NCBI GenBank assembly: GCA_025060325.1
Contig: JANXBW010000002.1
Location: forward strand, 1 to 64,000
Origin: Thermoguttaceae bacterium
GTDB taxonomy: Bacteria; Planctomycetota; Planctomycetia; Pirellulales; Thermoguttaceae
Length of the DNA stretch: 64,000 bases
Direction: 5' to 3'
Below the pieces are notes generated by a model that worked only from the letters and a program-made list of their open reading frames with translations, was not told where the DNA came from and ran no database searches. The number at the start of each line of letters is the position of its first letter. The first letter of the stretch is position 1. Positions 1 through 9,988 of the stretch are shown here, piece by piece. Made by a program: the position numbers and the translations under genes.

Positions 1-203
1 AAAAGGGCCTGGGTACCTAGCATATTCAGAAGGTATTCGAAGGAGGCCTCCGGGAAACCCGGCGGGGGCGTTTCTTTCCCCGAAGGCATCTGCGCCTTCT
101 GCGTCTGTTGGCGACGAATCGCCTCCCGCTCGGCCTCCACTTTCTGCTTCCAGTCCTCGTCGATAATTATCCGCCGCTCGGACGGTTCGGACGTGTTGCT
201 CAT
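1..203 (-). CDS. DUF1844 family protein, N-terminal part (cut by window edge)
   Basis: The first 67 codons of a leftward gene run off the left edge. The start is ATG at 203-201, preceded on the coding strand by a GGAG motif. The visible protein begins MSNTSEPSERRIIIDEDWK, continues with a charged helix rich in Glu, Arg and Gln, then reaches a Pro-rich stretch and the segment FEYLLNMLGTQAL. An I-I-x-D-E-D-W-K head followed by a hydrophobic helix containing L-G-T-Q-A-L is what I know of DUF1844 proteins, small proteins of unknown function common in planctomycetes. It lies 150 bases downstream of pyrG on the same strand and could be co-transcribed. The function is unknown. Confidence 0.75.
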   Translation of the reverse strand, partial: MSNTSEPSERRIIIDEDWKQKVEAEREAIRRQQTQKAQMPSGKETPPPGFPEASFEYLLNMLGTQAL

Positions 204-352
204 TGCCTTCACTCCAGCTCGGTGCTTCATGCCAACAATTGCCCCACACCGTCCCCTGCCCTGCCGGTAAGCAATCTTGTCGGCATGACAGCAAGTTCTT
301 ACCAACCTTGGTTACTTGCCCCGCGCGGGAAAGCTGGCCGACAGGCGACCCT

Positions 353-2035
353 TTAGCTTGCCAGGTGGGCCACACTGGAAGCGGCCTCGGTCTCCCCTCG
401 TTTGCCAACTGACTGCCGACGGGCCAATGCTGCCCGAACAAACCCGACAAATAGAGGGTGAGGTGCCGTGGGCTTGCTCTTGAATTCTGGGTGGAATTGT
501 ACCCCCACAAACCAGGGGTGGCTAGGAATCTCGACAATCTCTACCAATTTCCTGTCGGGACTAGTAGCGGCCACTGCCAAACCGGACGCCGTCAGTGCAT
601 CCAGATACTGCGTGTTGAGCTCGTAACGGTGCCGGTGCCGCTCCCAGATAACATCAGTGCGATAACACTCGGCAGCGCGACTGCCCGGCACGAGCACGGC
701 CGGCTTAGCCCCCAGCCGCATGGTTCCCCCCTTGTCGGTTACATTCCGCTGCTCGTCCATAAGGCAAATCACCGGATATGGGGTCTCCCGGTCAAACTCC
801 GTGGAGTTGGCCTCCCGCCACCCTAAGACGTTTCGGGCAAATTCAATGACGGCACACTGCATTCCTAGGCAAATGCCAAAAAAGGGTATTCGCCGCTCCC
901 TGGCAAAACGGATCGCCTGAATTTTCCCTTGAATTCCCCTCTCCCCAAATCCCCCCGGGACCAAAATCCCGTCAACCCCACTTAAGAGCCGCTCTGCCCC
1001 CTCCCGTTCGATCAACTGCGTGTGGATTCGCTGGATTTGGACTTGTGTGCGATTGGCAATTCCCCCGTGGTCCAAAGCCTCATAAATGGACTTATAGGCA
1101 TCTCGATGCTCGGCGTATTTGCCGACAACCGCAATCGACACCTCGTGTTCCGGGTTCCGGATGATGCGAAGAAGTTCAATCCAATCGTCCATCTGCGGCT
1201 TCGGAGTCCGTAGCCCGAGCCGCCTGACGATCAACTCATCCAAACCCCGCTCCATTAGGCTAAGCGGGACTTCGTAAATGGAAAACTCTTTGTCCCGCTC
1301 TTCAATAACCGCCTCGACAGGCACATTGCAGAAGAGGGCAATCTTCGCTCGCTCTTCCGGGCCTAAGGGCTTCTCCGTCCGACAGATGAGGATGTCAGGT
1401 TGAATTCCGATCTGGCGAAGTTGCCCCACCGAATGTTGAGTCGGCTTCGTTTTTAGCTCATCTGCCGCTCGGAGGTAAGGGACAAGAGTCAAGTGGATAT
1501 AAAGGCAATTCTCTTTTCCCACATCCAAGGCGAATTGTCTGATGGCTTCCAGAAAAGGCTGGCTTTCGATGTCGCCTACCGTTCCGCCAATCTCTGTGAT
1601 GACAACGTCAACATCATTTCCGGCCAGTTTTGCAATCGCTGCTTTTATCTCGTTGGTGACATGTGGGATAACTTGCACCGTCTGCCCTAGGAAGACCCCC
1701 TGCCTTTCCTTCCGGATCACTTCTTGGTAAATCTGGCCGGTGGTCCAATTAGAGTCGCGCGTCAACGGGCTATTGGTGAAGCGCTCATAGTGACCTAGGT
1801 CGAGGTCCGTTTCGCTCCCGTCGTCGAGCACGTACACTTCGCCATGCTGGTAGGGACTCATCGTGCCCGGGTCGACGTTGATGTATGGGTCAAATTTCTG
1901 CATGCGGACGGAGAGTCCCCGCCGCTCAAGCAAGAGTCCGATAGAGGCGCTAGTCAACCCCTTCCCGAGGGAGCTAACCACGCCGCCGGTGACGAATATG
2001 TGCTTTGTTCTCCGCATGTGCCAGTTTTCGCTCAT
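353..2035 (-). CDS. pyrG: CTP synthase
   Basis: Makes CTP from UTP, ATP and glutamine in the cytoplasm, the last step of pyrimidine nucleotide synthesis. Reading from ATG at 2035 gives 560 residues, close to the family's usual 530-560. The synthetase domain opens with the nucleotide loop [10 protein letters not shown] near residues 17-26. The glutamine amidotransferase domain covers about 300-540, with nucleophile Cys389 in GICLG and the His515/Glu517 pair in FHPEF. The start is uncertain: the ATG at 2017 ([12 protein letters not shown]) matches most family starts equally well, and neither has a strong ribosome-binding site. It lies downstream of kdsB on the same strand. CTP is the co-substrate of KdsB, so the pairing makes metabolic sense. 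Confidence 0.97.
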   Translation of the reverse strand: MSENWHMRRTKHIFVTGGVVSSLGKGLTSASIGLLLERRGLSVRMQKFDPYINVDPGTMSPYQHGEVYVLDDGSETDLDLGHYERFTNSPLTRDSNWTTGQIYQEVIRKERQGVFLGQTVQVIPHVTNEIKAAIAKLAGNDVDVVITEIGGTVGDIESQPFLEAIRQFALDVGKENCLYIHLTLVPYLRAADELKTKPTQHSVGQLRQIGIQPDILICRTEKPLGPEERAKIALFCNVPVEAVIEERDKEFSIYEVPLSLMERGLDELIVRRLGLRTPKPQMDDWIELLRIIRNPEHEVSIAVVGKYAEHRDAYKSIYEALDHGGIANRTQVQIQRIHTQLIEREGAERLLSGVDGILVPGGFGERGIQGKIQAIRFARERRIPFFGICLGMQCAVIEFARNVLGWREANSTEFDRETPYPVICLMDEQRNVTDKGGTMRLGAKPAVLVPGSRAAECYRTDVIWERHRHRYELNTQYLDALTASGLAVAATSPDRKLVEIVEIPSHPWFVGVQFHPEFKSKPTAPHPLFVGFVRAALARRQSVGKRGETEAASSVAHLAS

Positions 2036-2791
2036 GAGCAAGTTGAAAAACGTTCGCCACCGCTCCGATTTCCGTAAACACTCCTTGGGCAGCGATGTTA
2101 ACCGCCCGGAAATCCGGGACCTATTGACCTGCAGGGTTGGCAGGTACAGTCCGCGAGTGTTGTAAAAGCGCCGACTTCACGATGCATGGATGCAAAAACT
2201 GGCCGGCTAAGGACCCGCGCTTCCCAAACCGATTCGGCCGGGACAGCTCCCCGGGTCGATAGCCTCATTCCTCCACCTTAAGAAAGGCGGAAAGAAGGCC
2301 CAGACCGACTCTCCGGTAGGGGGCTAAAAAACCTCCCACCGCGAAGCTTTGGACCACGGCCTTACTAAGGCTCGATTATACGCCATTGCGGCCGCGCTCT
2401 TGGGGCAGGAAGCAAAATTCCAGAGGGCGGAGCATTACTCCTAGAATCCCATGGATTCTTCACAGTCGTCCCTCCAATCACTTGCGCGTGCGTCTTTCCC
2501 GACGAAGAGCGAAGTTACCCCGGTTAGTGCGAGCGCACGAAGAGAAGAACCTGCTGTGCTCGTTCGAAGATACTGATCCCCAGGCGCGGAGATAGTCACG
2601 CCTGGGCCTTCGAACTTGCGAAAGATGAGAAGCTCTAGGAAGTGGGTCTTGGGCGATGGTTGGCTCAAGCCGCGGCCCATTCGTGCAGAGGGACGGCCGG
2701 ATGGGAAGCGGGGCTCGGGCAGTTCGATCCGAAAGGTAGCGCAGGAAATTCGGCGGCAGGCTGTTTCGGTCGAAATCCCCCGGAAATCTGC
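2036..2791. other. Gap between kdsB and pyrG, no gene seen
   Basis: About 750 bases separate kdsB from pyrG. Open frames here have no ribosome-binding site and low-complexity, Arg/Pro/Ser-rich products typical of chance reading in GC-rich DNA. I see no RNA gene, and no clear terminator or promoter. Confidence 0.5.
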
Positions 2792-3628
2792 TCAGACTTT
2801 GGGGACACTTTGCGCGGCGGGTGCATGGATCGAGCTGGTGGGCAGGCCTTGGGCAAGACGGGCATGATAACGGGCCAGAAAGGCTGAATAATCGGCCGGG
2901 GTATCGATTCCGCCGGAATGCTCCGCCACGATACCCACCTTGATGGTCATTCCGTGCCAAAGTGCCCGGAGCTGTTCAAGGCTTTCGGTAGCCTCAATGT
3001 CCGCCGGTGGGAGGCTCGTGAAACGAAAAAGCGACTTAACCCGGTACGCGTAAATCCCCACGTGCTGCCAAAAAAGAGGCGGCTCTTTTGTCAAAAGGGT
3101 ATCTTCCCACGTTCGCGGACAAGGAATCGGGCTTCGGCTGAAATAAAGGGCCGTCCCGTCAGTGCGGAATACCACTTTGACACAGGCTGGATCAAACAGG
3201 ACTTGCTTGGATCGAATAGGAGTAGCGAGGGTTGCCATATCCGCAATCGGATCGCTGGCAAGAAGATCAACGAGGTGATCAATGGCCGTCGGGTCGATCT
3301 CGGGCTCGTCCCCCTGAAGATTCACAACCACCTCCGGCACACCGCCGCCATTCTCAAGAAGGATTCGTACCGCCTGAGCCACTCGGTCAGTCCCGGATCT
3401 TAGGTTCACAGGAGTCAGGATAACCTGGGCACCAAAGGCAGCAGCCACCTCGGCAATTTCATGGCTATCGGTGGCAATGAAGACTGCCTCAGCGCGGCGC
3501 GACGCGCAAGCTGCCTCCCAGGTGTGGATGACAAGTGGCTTCCCCGTCTGTGCCAGGAGCATTTTGCGTGGAAGTCGTGTGGAATGGAGCCGAGCCGGGA
3601 TGACAATAAGTCCCCTTAGGCAGCTCAT
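2792..3628 (-). CDS. kdsB: 3-deoxy-manno-octulosonate cytidylyltransferase (CMP-Kdo synthetase)
   Basis: Activates Kdo with CTP to give CMP-Kdo for the inner core of lipopolysaccharide, so its presence argues for an LPS-bearing outer membrane. From ATG at 3628 the protein has 278 residues (family about 250). The N-terminal nucleotide-binding signature PARLHSTRLPRK is at 11-22, LRSGTDR at 76-82 and NLQGDEP at 103-109. I chose ATG 3628 because a GAGAGG motif sits about 10 bases upstream; a GTG at 3652 and an ATG at 3637 are also in frame. The last 20-25 residues extend beyond typical KdsB. pyrG follows on the same strand after a long gap. Confidence 0.95.
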   Translation of the reverse strand: MSCLRGLIVIPARLHSTRLPRKMLLAQTGKPLVIHTWEAACASRRAEAVFIATDSHEIAEVAAAFGAQVILTPVNLRSGTDRVAQAVRILLENGGGVPEVVVNLQGDEPEIDPTAIDHLVDLLASDPIADMATLATPIRSKQVLFDPACVKVVFRTDGTALYFSRSPIPCPRTWEDTLLTKEPPLFWQHVGIYAYRVKSLFRFTSLPPADIEATESLEQLRALWHGMTIKVGIVAEHSGGIDTPADYSAFLARYHARLAQGLPTSSIHAPAAQSVPKV

Positions 3629-3921
3629 TTTTCGCATTCCTCTCAAACTCACAGAATAGCCGACTCAAACGGGAGGAAGCTCAACGTCCGCTAGGTAACT
3701 GGAGACTACTTAGGCGCGGAAGCTCCCGACAAGTCGGATTGCCGGGACTAACGCCCCCACAGCGTTGAGTGCTATCGCAAGCGGGTCTAAAATTGCGGTG
3801 AGTTAGTGTGAGAAAAACTGATGGCGAGGGTCGTATGTCGCTCGCGTTGGGGGTTAACGTGGGCTTAGACTCGGGTTGCCAAACCCGATTCATATAACCT
3901 GGAAGCGAGATTGGCTTAGGA

Positions 3922-5598
3922 ATGGAAGGTGCCAAAGTTCTGCCCCTGCCGGTTCGGCACATTGGAGGGGAGCTTTTTCCCCACCCGGCGCCGAGGTTGG
4001 AATCGGAGGATACGCCGCGAGACGAATGTGGTGTAGTGGCGGTTTACCAGCTGGGGCCGGTTAGTAATCCCGCTCGATGGTCACTCGCGGAGGGGCAACC
4101 GGTCACGCGGCTTTTGCCGCGGATGCTTCTGGATGTTCAGAACCGCGGTCAGCTTTCCGCGGGAGTTAGCACCTTCTCTCCAACCCGGGGCGAGTTACTG
4201 TCTACCTACAAGGCGGTAGGAACGGTTTCGGAAGCCTTTCATTTGCAAGACCCCGAGACAGCGGAGCGGCTCCTTCGTCAGCTGGACGGCCAGGCCGGGA
4301 TTGGTCACGTCCGTTATGCAACTTGCGGCACAGAGGAGTGGGCCTTTGCCCAGCCTTTTGAACGACCCCACATCAAGCGGCAAAAGTGGTTCGCATTCGC
4401 GTTTAACGGTCAGCTTGCCAACTACAGGCAACTGGAGAGCGAAATTCTCGCGGACCCGACTAACTATCTTGCCCGGCACACCGATACGGAGGTGATTCTC
4501 CATCTGATCTCCCAAGTCTTGTCACGTGGTGATCACGTGCCTCTCCGAGCGATTTGCGAGGCCTTTGCGGAGAAGTTCGACGGGGCATACAGCCTGGTTT
4601 ATCTGGACGCTGCTGGCCGAATGATGGTCGTGCGGGACCCACTTGGTTTTAAGCCCCTCTGCTATGCCGTGGGGGATCAGCTTTTTGCGGCAGCCAGCGA
4701 GAGCGTGGCGCTTCTTAACTTGGGGTTTAGCCCCGATGAAATCCATTCCCTTGAGCCGGGGTGTGCTGTTTTCATTGAAAATGGGCAGTGGCATGTCGAG
4801 CGATACTGTTTCTCTCAGCGGCGGGCGCACTGTTTTTTCGAATGGGTTTATTTCGCAAACGTCGCAAGCACTCTGGACGGCCGCAGTGTTTACTTAGTCA
4901 GAAAGGCCTTGGGCGAGGAGCTCGCAAAGCTTGAGACTGTCCCCCTTGACGAAGACACCATAGTCGTCCCCGTGCCTGATACCAGCAAAGCGGCGGCAGA
5001 TGGAATGGCCTACATGCTCGGGGTGCCCTGTGTCGAAGGCCTTATCCGTAACCGGTATACTGGCCGAACGTTCATCGAGGGAAGCAATCGCCGCGAGTTC
5101 CGTGCCCGTCTGAAGTACACCCCGCTGCGGGAAGTCCTCGAGGGAAAGAGGGTCATCCTGGTTGAGGATTCCATCGTTCGTTCCACGACGATGAGAGTCC
5201 TTCTTCGGCGGATGCGGGAGGTGGGACGACCGAAAGAAATCCATGTGCGAGTAGCCAGTCCGGCGATCATCGCCCCGTGCTTTTACGGCATCGACATGTC
5301 CACGATCGAGGAGCTTTTCGCCCCGCGGTTTATCAGCTCGCCGGAAATATCCGAGGAAACCGCTCGGATGATGGCCGAGGATTTAGGTGCCGATTCGCTC
5401 CGCTACCTACCGATCGATGCTTTAGTCCGGGCCATTGGCTTGGACGCAGACGACCTGTGCAAGGCGTGTATCACCGGATGTTATCCCACAGCCTGGGGCC
5501 AGAAGCTTTATCAAATTGCCCTCCAGTCTCCTCGTTGCGAAAAACCAGGGCGCATCCTAGAACAACCGATTTGCTCGGCGGAACCAGCACTGCGTTAG
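3922..5598 (+). CDS. purF: Amidophosphoribosyltransferase, iron-sulfur type
   Basis: Catalyses the first committed step of purine synthesis, PRPP + glutamine to phosphoribosylamine. The 558-residue protein has an N-terminal Ntn glutaminase domain with catalytic Cys36 in DECGVV and a C-terminal phosphoribosyltransferase domain with the PRPP loop VILVEDSIVRSTT at 411-423. Cysteines at about 304 (AHCFFEW), 453 (APCFYGID), 513 and 516 (CKACITG) match the [4Fe-4S] ligands of the Bacillus-type enzyme. Cys36 must become N-terminal, so the first 35 residues would be a propeptide, longer than the roughly 11 residues of B. subtilis PurF. No other purine gene is adjacent. Position 36 could be shortened if translation starts later, but no better start is evident. 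Confidence 0.93.
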   Translation: MEGAKVLPLPVRHIGGELFPHPAPRLESEDTPRDECGVVAVYQLGPVSNPARWSLAEGQPVTRLLPRMLLDVQNRGQLSAGVSTFSPTRGELLSTYKAVGTVSEAFHLQDPETAERLLRQLDGQAGIGHVRYATCGTEEWAFAQPFERPHIKRQKWFAFAFNGQLANYRQLESEILADPTNYLARHTDTEVILHLISQVLSRGDHVPLRAICEAFAEKFDGAYSLVYLDAAGRMMVVRDPLGFKPLCYAVGDQLFAAASESVALLNLGFSPDEIHSLEPGCAVFIENGQWHVERYCFSQRRAHCFFEWVYFANVASTLDGRSVYLVRKALGEELAKLETVPLDEDTIVVPVPDTSKAAADGMAYMLGVPCVEGLIRNRYTGRTFIEGSNRREFRARLKYTPLREVLEGKRVILVEDSIVRSTTMRVLLRRMREVGRPKEIHVRVASPAIIAPCFYGIDMSTIEELFAPRFISSPEISEETARMMAEDLGADSLRYLPIDALVRAIGLDADDLCKACITGCYPTAWGQKLYQIALQSPRCEKPGRILEQPICSAEPALR

Positions 5599-5793
5599 TC
5601 CCTGGGCTGCGCTTCGTCCCTCCAAACCGCGGCAGGGACAACCCGATTCTCGTCTGAACACAACGCGAATTTCGGTCTTAATTTTGCCTAAAAGGCTTGC
5701 AATTGGCCGGCACCCCTCATGGCAAACCCGCACCCGGTTACTTCCGCCACCAGGGAATGGTGGTTTGCTATGGGGCGGCAGAAGGGGCGTCGC

Positions 5794-7203
5794 TCACGTA
5801 GCCGGCAAAAGCTCCAACCGGCTAAGACCTTTCGGCAAATCGAAGCAGCAGACGACTCGACCTGTGGCGCCTTGTGGATCAAGCGTAAAGGTCCCGGGCT
5901 CCAGGGCCAGAACCTTCGGTACCTCTTGGAGCGGGGTCGGTCTGCCTTCGGGCAGTTTGAGGAGCCGCGGAGTTTGCCCCGGCTTTAGATTAATAGCCAC
6001 GGTGAACGCCGGACAGGCAAAGGGGGCAAAAAACTCCACGCCGCCGGGCACCAAGCTTATCCGTGTTAATTCCTTCGCCGCCCAATATCGGGCAATTTCA
6101 CTCAATTTCATCCACAAGAGGTGGTCATACCGCCGATGGAGCCGGGAGACGACTTCCTGAAAGATCTTAAAGCCGATTTTGTCGCCGTTGTAATAAATGC
6201 CGGGCCAGTGGCAGACAAGAATGGCCGGTTCCTTTCGCTCGATGACGTCGACAAGCCGGCCGCGGGAAAGATCGGGCGTTATAAACAGGTCTGGGTTCCC
6301 GGGCGTCAACCCATCCCAGCCTCCGAACCAGTCGCCCGTGCACCCGATAATGGAAACTACACACCGTGGATCAGGTCCCTCCAGGTCGGCGGCGTATTCT
6401 ACTCGGGGTGCAACGCTCCGTTGGTCTGTGTACAAATCCCGGAAGTAATGGGGTATTTCCACCCGGAAGACATCACGACAAGCTGCCAATGTGGCCTGCG
6501 CAAGCTGGGGTCGCGCCCGGCTGCCAAAACCCCCAGGGGTCGTGATACCTTCGCACGGAAGGTCAATATTCCGCAAAATCCGTAACGCATAGGCGATGTA
6601 ATCAGTGAGTTCATCTACAGACCGCCCCTCACTCCACCCCCAATTTTCCATAAAGCGTGCGGAGCGCTCCGGATAAGGTCGCCCGGTCTTTGTATCAATC
6701 ACCCAGGTGTGAGTGACCATCTCCGGGTGGATGTCCCAACTGGGCAATAGCCGCTTTTGAACAAGCTCGATGCTTTCTACCAGTTGACGACGGGTCCACC
6801 CCGGCAAGAATCGGTCCAGCCAACCGACACAAGCCGGGTAGGGCACTACGCTGTATTTGCCTTTGATTCCTCGCTCGGCACACCACTCCGCGAACTCAAG
6901 CACAAAAGAATCCGGAATTTCCCTAGGCAGCTTTTCCCACGGTTTCTTATATTCATTCCGGTCGGGCCAAACCTCGGCAAATTGGGGCATGGCAAAATGC
7001 GCGAGGTTCACCAAACAGGTGGAATCGTCGATGATAAACGAGACGGGCACTCGTCCCCGGGGATTGAGAACCTCTACTTCAGGCGCTTGAGGCAATCGTT
7101 GGCCTGGTTCCTGGGCCAAGGCGGTCATGCACGCCTTCACACCCCCGCCCAGGACCAACGCCGCACTGGTCCGAAGAAAATCGCGCCGTGCCAAGACGGT
7201 CAT
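5794..7203 (-). CDS. Tat-exported NodB/polysaccharide-deacetylase-like protein
   Basis: 469 residues from ATG 7203, which has a strong upstream GGAGGGAGAG; the open frame continues 22 codons further without a site. The N-terminus MTVLARRDFLRTSAALVLGG is a twin-arginine signal (RR at 6-7). The mature part starts with PVSFIIDDSTCLVN, resembling the Asp pair opening the NodB fold. It contains HPEMVTHTW and a GFGSRARPQ segment, then a C-terminal domain rich in Pro and beta strands. I infer an extracytoplasmic carbohydrate-active or metal-dependent hydrolase; the substrate is unknown and I do not recognise a named family with certainty. The next gene upstream on the same strand is a sugar isomerase-like protein, consistent with carbohydrate processing. 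Confidence 0.7.
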   Translation of the reverse strand: MTVLARRDFLRTSAALVLGGGVKACMTALAQEPGQRLPQAPEVEVLNPRGRVPVSFIIDDSTCLVNLAHFAMPQFAEVWPDRNEYKKPWEKLPREIPDSFVLEFAEWCAERGIKGKYSVVPYPACVGWLDRFLPGWTRRQLVESIELVQKRLLPSWDIHPEMVTHTWVIDTKTGRPYPERSARFMENWGWSEGRSVDELTDYIAYALRILRNIDLPCEGITTPGGFGSRARPQLAQATLAACRDVFRVEIPHYFRDLYTDQRSVAPRVEYAADLEGPDPRCVVSIIGCTGDWFGGWDGLTPGNPDLFITPDLSRGRLVDVIERKEPAILVCHWPGIYYNGDKIGFKIFQEVVSRLHRRYDHLLWMKLSEIARYWAAKELTRISLVPGGVEFFAPFACPAFTVAINLKPGQTPRLLKLPEGRPTPLQEVPKVLALEPGTFTLDPQGATGRVVCCFDLPKGLSRLELLPAT

Positions 7204-7548
7204 GACTCTCCCTCCACCTGCCAAAATTCGGGTTTCGTCAGCGACGAATTCCGAGCCCAGCCGAACCAACCCAGTCCCCGGCTAGCCGATCACACAATCT
7301 ACGCCACGTTGGGCAAAAACTGAGGCGCACTAAGGCGGAGAACGGGAAAACCGGCCTTTCCCTTTGGAGGCACTTAAAGCTCCGGCCATCACCAGACCAA
7401 GCACTGATAGCGTGGGGCAAACCCCGACCGCTGCTGCCGAGCCTCGGCCGCAGCAATCCCTGCTTGGTCTAGCTTGGTTTAAATTGCGGCGGGTTTGGGT
7501 CCGAGGTTCTTTTAGTCTTGTGGCCTGGCCTGTGAAAGCACACCGTCG
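7204..7548. other. Gap, no gene seen
   Basis: 345 bases between two leftward genes. Apart from the ribosome-binding site of the downstream gene I see nothing recognisable. Confidence 0.4.
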
Positions 7549-8382
7549 TTATTTCTTGCCCAAAAGGGCTTTCAAGTGCCTGACGCTTCGCTCGGCTTGT
7601 TCAATCGTGCCGCATTCGACTGAAAGAACTATGTCACGAGGCGCCCGGCGAATAATCTCGATCACCCGGGCCCAGTCGATTACGCCGTCGCCGCAGGCAC
7701 ACCCCACGGGTGTTCCGGTGACTTTGCCCCGCTCGGCTTCGGCATGCTCCACGGAAATGTCCTTGGCGTGGACGTGGATGAGCCGGTCCAGGACGTGTTC
7801 TAACCAGGCATACGGATCCTGCCCCGCCAGGTACGCATTGCCGGTGTCCAAGTTGATGCCGATCAACGGTGATTTGACGAGGTTGTAAATGCGGTCAAGC
7901 CCCTCCGGGGTCTGGGAATACTGCGCGTGACATTCAAGCCCGATCATGATCCCGCGCGGCTCGGCCACCTGCACCGCCTCGTAAAGCGTGTACCGCATGA
8001 GGACAAAATCCTCCTCTTCTGTCGTCCAAGGGGCTTTGATTCCCTCGTCGGTAACCACCATCGGAGCACCGCACTCGGCGGCAAAGCGGATGGCCAGTTT
8101 GAGGTATTCCCCATGCCGGTCCGGCCTTCCTAACGGACCGTGGGCCGAAAGCGCCGAGATCTTAAGCCCGTACTTTTCAGCCGCCCGACGGACCCGGTAC
8201 GGATCATCGAAGAGGGACACAGTGTGATAATAACCGGCCTCACTCATCAGCTCGCGGCCAAAGTGGACCATTGGCTCGATATACTCGTACCCCAGCTCAG
8301 CCGCTTTCTCTACTCCCCATTCGAAAGGTTTCTCGTGCCGCCGCGTCGCCTCCAAGTTCATGCCGATGTAAATTTCCCCCAT
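7549..8382 (-). CDS. Sugar phosphate isomerase/epimerase-type TIM barrel (AP endonuclease 2 superfamily)
   Basis: 277 residues from ATG 8382, which follows a textbook AAGGAGG site; the 34 upstream in-frame codons are not needed. Family features are a Glu at the end of an early strand (YEYIEPM), the segment LKISALSAHGP, and three metal-binding type positions: GLECHAQ, NLDTGNAYLAG and HVHAKD, ending with a Glu in LSVECGT. These are the divalent-metal ligands of xylose isomerase-like barrels such as IolE/IolI and hydroxypyruvate isomerase. The reaction is probably a keto-sugar isomerisation or epimerisation in the cytoplasm; the substrate cannot be told. It is upstream of the Tat-exported NodB-like gene. 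Confidence 0.85.
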   Translation of the reverse strand: MGEIYIGMNLEATRRHEKPFEWGVEKAAELGYEYIEPMVHFGRELMSEAGYYHTVSLFDDPYRVRRAAEKYGLKISALSAHGPLGRPDRHGEYLKLAIRFAAECGAPMVVTDEGIKAPWTTEEEDFVLMRYTLYEAVQVAEPRGIMIGLECHAQYSQTPEGLDRIYNLVKSPLIGINLDTGNAYLAGQDPYAWLEHVLDRLIHVHAKDISVEHAEAERGKVTGTPVGCACGDGVIDWARVIEIIRRAPRDIVLSVECGTIEQAERSVRHLKALLGKK

Positions 8383-8857
8383 GGCGTTCCTCCTTGTTAA
8401 CTGGTGCTGAGACCCCGAACCTGCTAGGTTGAAAGACCACTTCCTGCCGTCAACAAACAGGTGCCCGGTAGGGCAAGGTGGCACTCGACCGAGCCGGCTT
8501 AGCCGGGCTTCGGTGCCTTCTTAGGACACTCGCTTTTCTTACCGCCAATTCCCGAAGGACTAGGAACCAAGGATCGTATTGTGTGCCCGGGATCCTACCT
8601 CGGCAAGCCGTCGGGTGAACTATCCGAAAAACACTTGATTCCGGCCTTTCCCCACTATTAAATCCGGCAGTTGATTTACGTTGCGCGCCACGCCACAAAC
8701 GCGGCATCAGCACATGGGGAATTAGTTGCCGTTGACGTGCCAGATACCACATGTCCGGCGACGATGAGACGAAGGCACGTACTTGGCAACGTGCGTTTTT
8801 GGCTAGAGGCTACGTGGTGATGCTGAAAAGCAATAGCAGTCTTGGGAGCCAGCATCG
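8383..8857. other. Divergent intergenic region
   Basis: 475 bases between the leftward isomerase gene and the rightward NIPSNAP gene, so promoters for both should lie here. I could not identify convincing -10/-35 pairs or an operator. Confidence 0.4.
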
Positions 8858-9649
8858 ATGAAGCGAAGAGATTTCTTGGCCACTTCGGCAATTTTCGGAA
8901 CAGTGGGCACGGTGATAACCGAGGCCGGCCAAGGCGTTATGGCGCAGGGTTCCGGCTTGCAAAAGGAGTTTTATGAACTCCGTGAGTATCGCTTAGCTTC
9001 ATTGGCAAAGCGCGATGTTTGGGAAAAGTTTTACGCCGAAGTGGCAATCCCCGCATTAAATCGGTTGGGACTTGGACCAATCGGGGCATTCAAACTGGCG
9101 GATGATTCCAGCCCTAATCTGTGGGTGTTGATTCCGCACGCAACCTTGGAAACCGTCGTAACCCTTGCCGACCGGTTGCTCGCTGATCGCCAGTTTGTGG
9201 AGAGGGGAGCAGCTGTGCTCCAATCTCCGCCGGATGATCCGCCCTATCTGCGGATGGAGAGCACGCTACTTTGGGCGTTCGATCACATGCCCAAGCTGGC
9301 CATTCCCGCTAAGGGGCCAGAAAGAATCCTTCAGCTGCGGATTTACGAAAGCGCCACTCGAGCAAAAAACAAGAAGAAAATCGAAATGTTCAATGAAGGG
9401 GGCGAAATCCGCATCTTCCTCAAGACCGGCTTGACCCCGGTGTTCTTTGGCGAGGCAATCATCGGCCCGCGCATGCCCAATCTGACCTACATGTTGGGGT
9501 TTGAAACCAAAGCGGAAATGGACTCAGCCTGGAAGCGGTTCCTTGAAGATCCGGAATGGCTCAAGCTCAAGGGCGATCCGCAATACAAGGATACGGTGTC
9601 CAACATCACCAACCTGCTACTGCGACCAGCCCAAGGCTCGCAAATTTAA
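8858..9649 (+). CDS. Tat-exported NIPSNAP-family protein
   Basis: 263 residues. The N-terminus MKRRDFLATSAIFGTVGTV is a twin-arginine signal. Two ferredoxin-like NIPSNAP units are visible: the first begins KEFYELREYRLAS near residue 36, the second ERILQLRIYES near 160. The duplicated alpha/beta-barrel layout with Y-E-L-R-E-Y and Q-L-R-I-Y starts is typical of planctomycete NIPSNAP proteins with a Tat leader. The biochemical role is unknown; the fold is shared with dimeric monooxygenase-like barrels. An exported nitrilase-family gene follows 340 bases later on the same strand. Confidence 0.85.
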   Translation: MKRRDFLATSAIFGTVGTVITEAGQGVMAQGSGLQKEFYELREYRLASLAKRDVWEKFYAEVAIPALNRLGLGPIGAFKLADDSSPNLWVLIPHATLETVVTLADRLLADRQFVERGAAVLQSPPDDPPYLRMESTLLWAFDHMPKLAIPAKGPERILQLRIYESATRAKNKKKIEMFNEGGEIRIFLKTGLTPVFFGEAIIGPRMPNLTYMLGFETKAEMDSAWKRFLEDPEWLKLKGDPQYKDTVSNITNLLLRPAQGSQI

Positions 9650-9988
9650 GCCCGCGGATTGCGCAGGGGGATTGAGGTTAGGTTTTGGCTGAATTCGCGC
9701 GGGACCGCCTAGAAGGCCTCACAAGCGAGGAATAAGGCCGCCACTAAATTTTGTGCGGTGCGTATTTCCTTTCCTGTCGGCAAAGGCCCGGAGAACACTC
9801 TGTTTTGGGCCGCGATAGGAATTCCGTCCCGAGCCGTCCTGTTTCGCTACCTAAGGAAGCGACGCGCCGACCCGCTTGTTCCGATGATACCGTGGCCGCC
9901 GAAATGCGACTGTGTCGCGCGGTAAAGGACCACAAGTTTGGAAGAGCGCGGGACTTTGCAGAAAACACTATCATCCGGAGGCCAAAAC
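9650..9988. other. Gap, no gene seen
   Basis: 339 bases between two rightward genes. A CCGGAGG ribosome-binding site ends it, 7 bases before the next ATG. No stable hairpin with a T-run was found. Confidence 0.4.

Noticed and set aside
2478-2960. Leftward frame of 160 codons between kdsB and pyrG
   Set aside because: It overlaps the 3' end of kdsB in another frame, lacks a ribosome-binding site and has biased Arg/Pro/Ser content.
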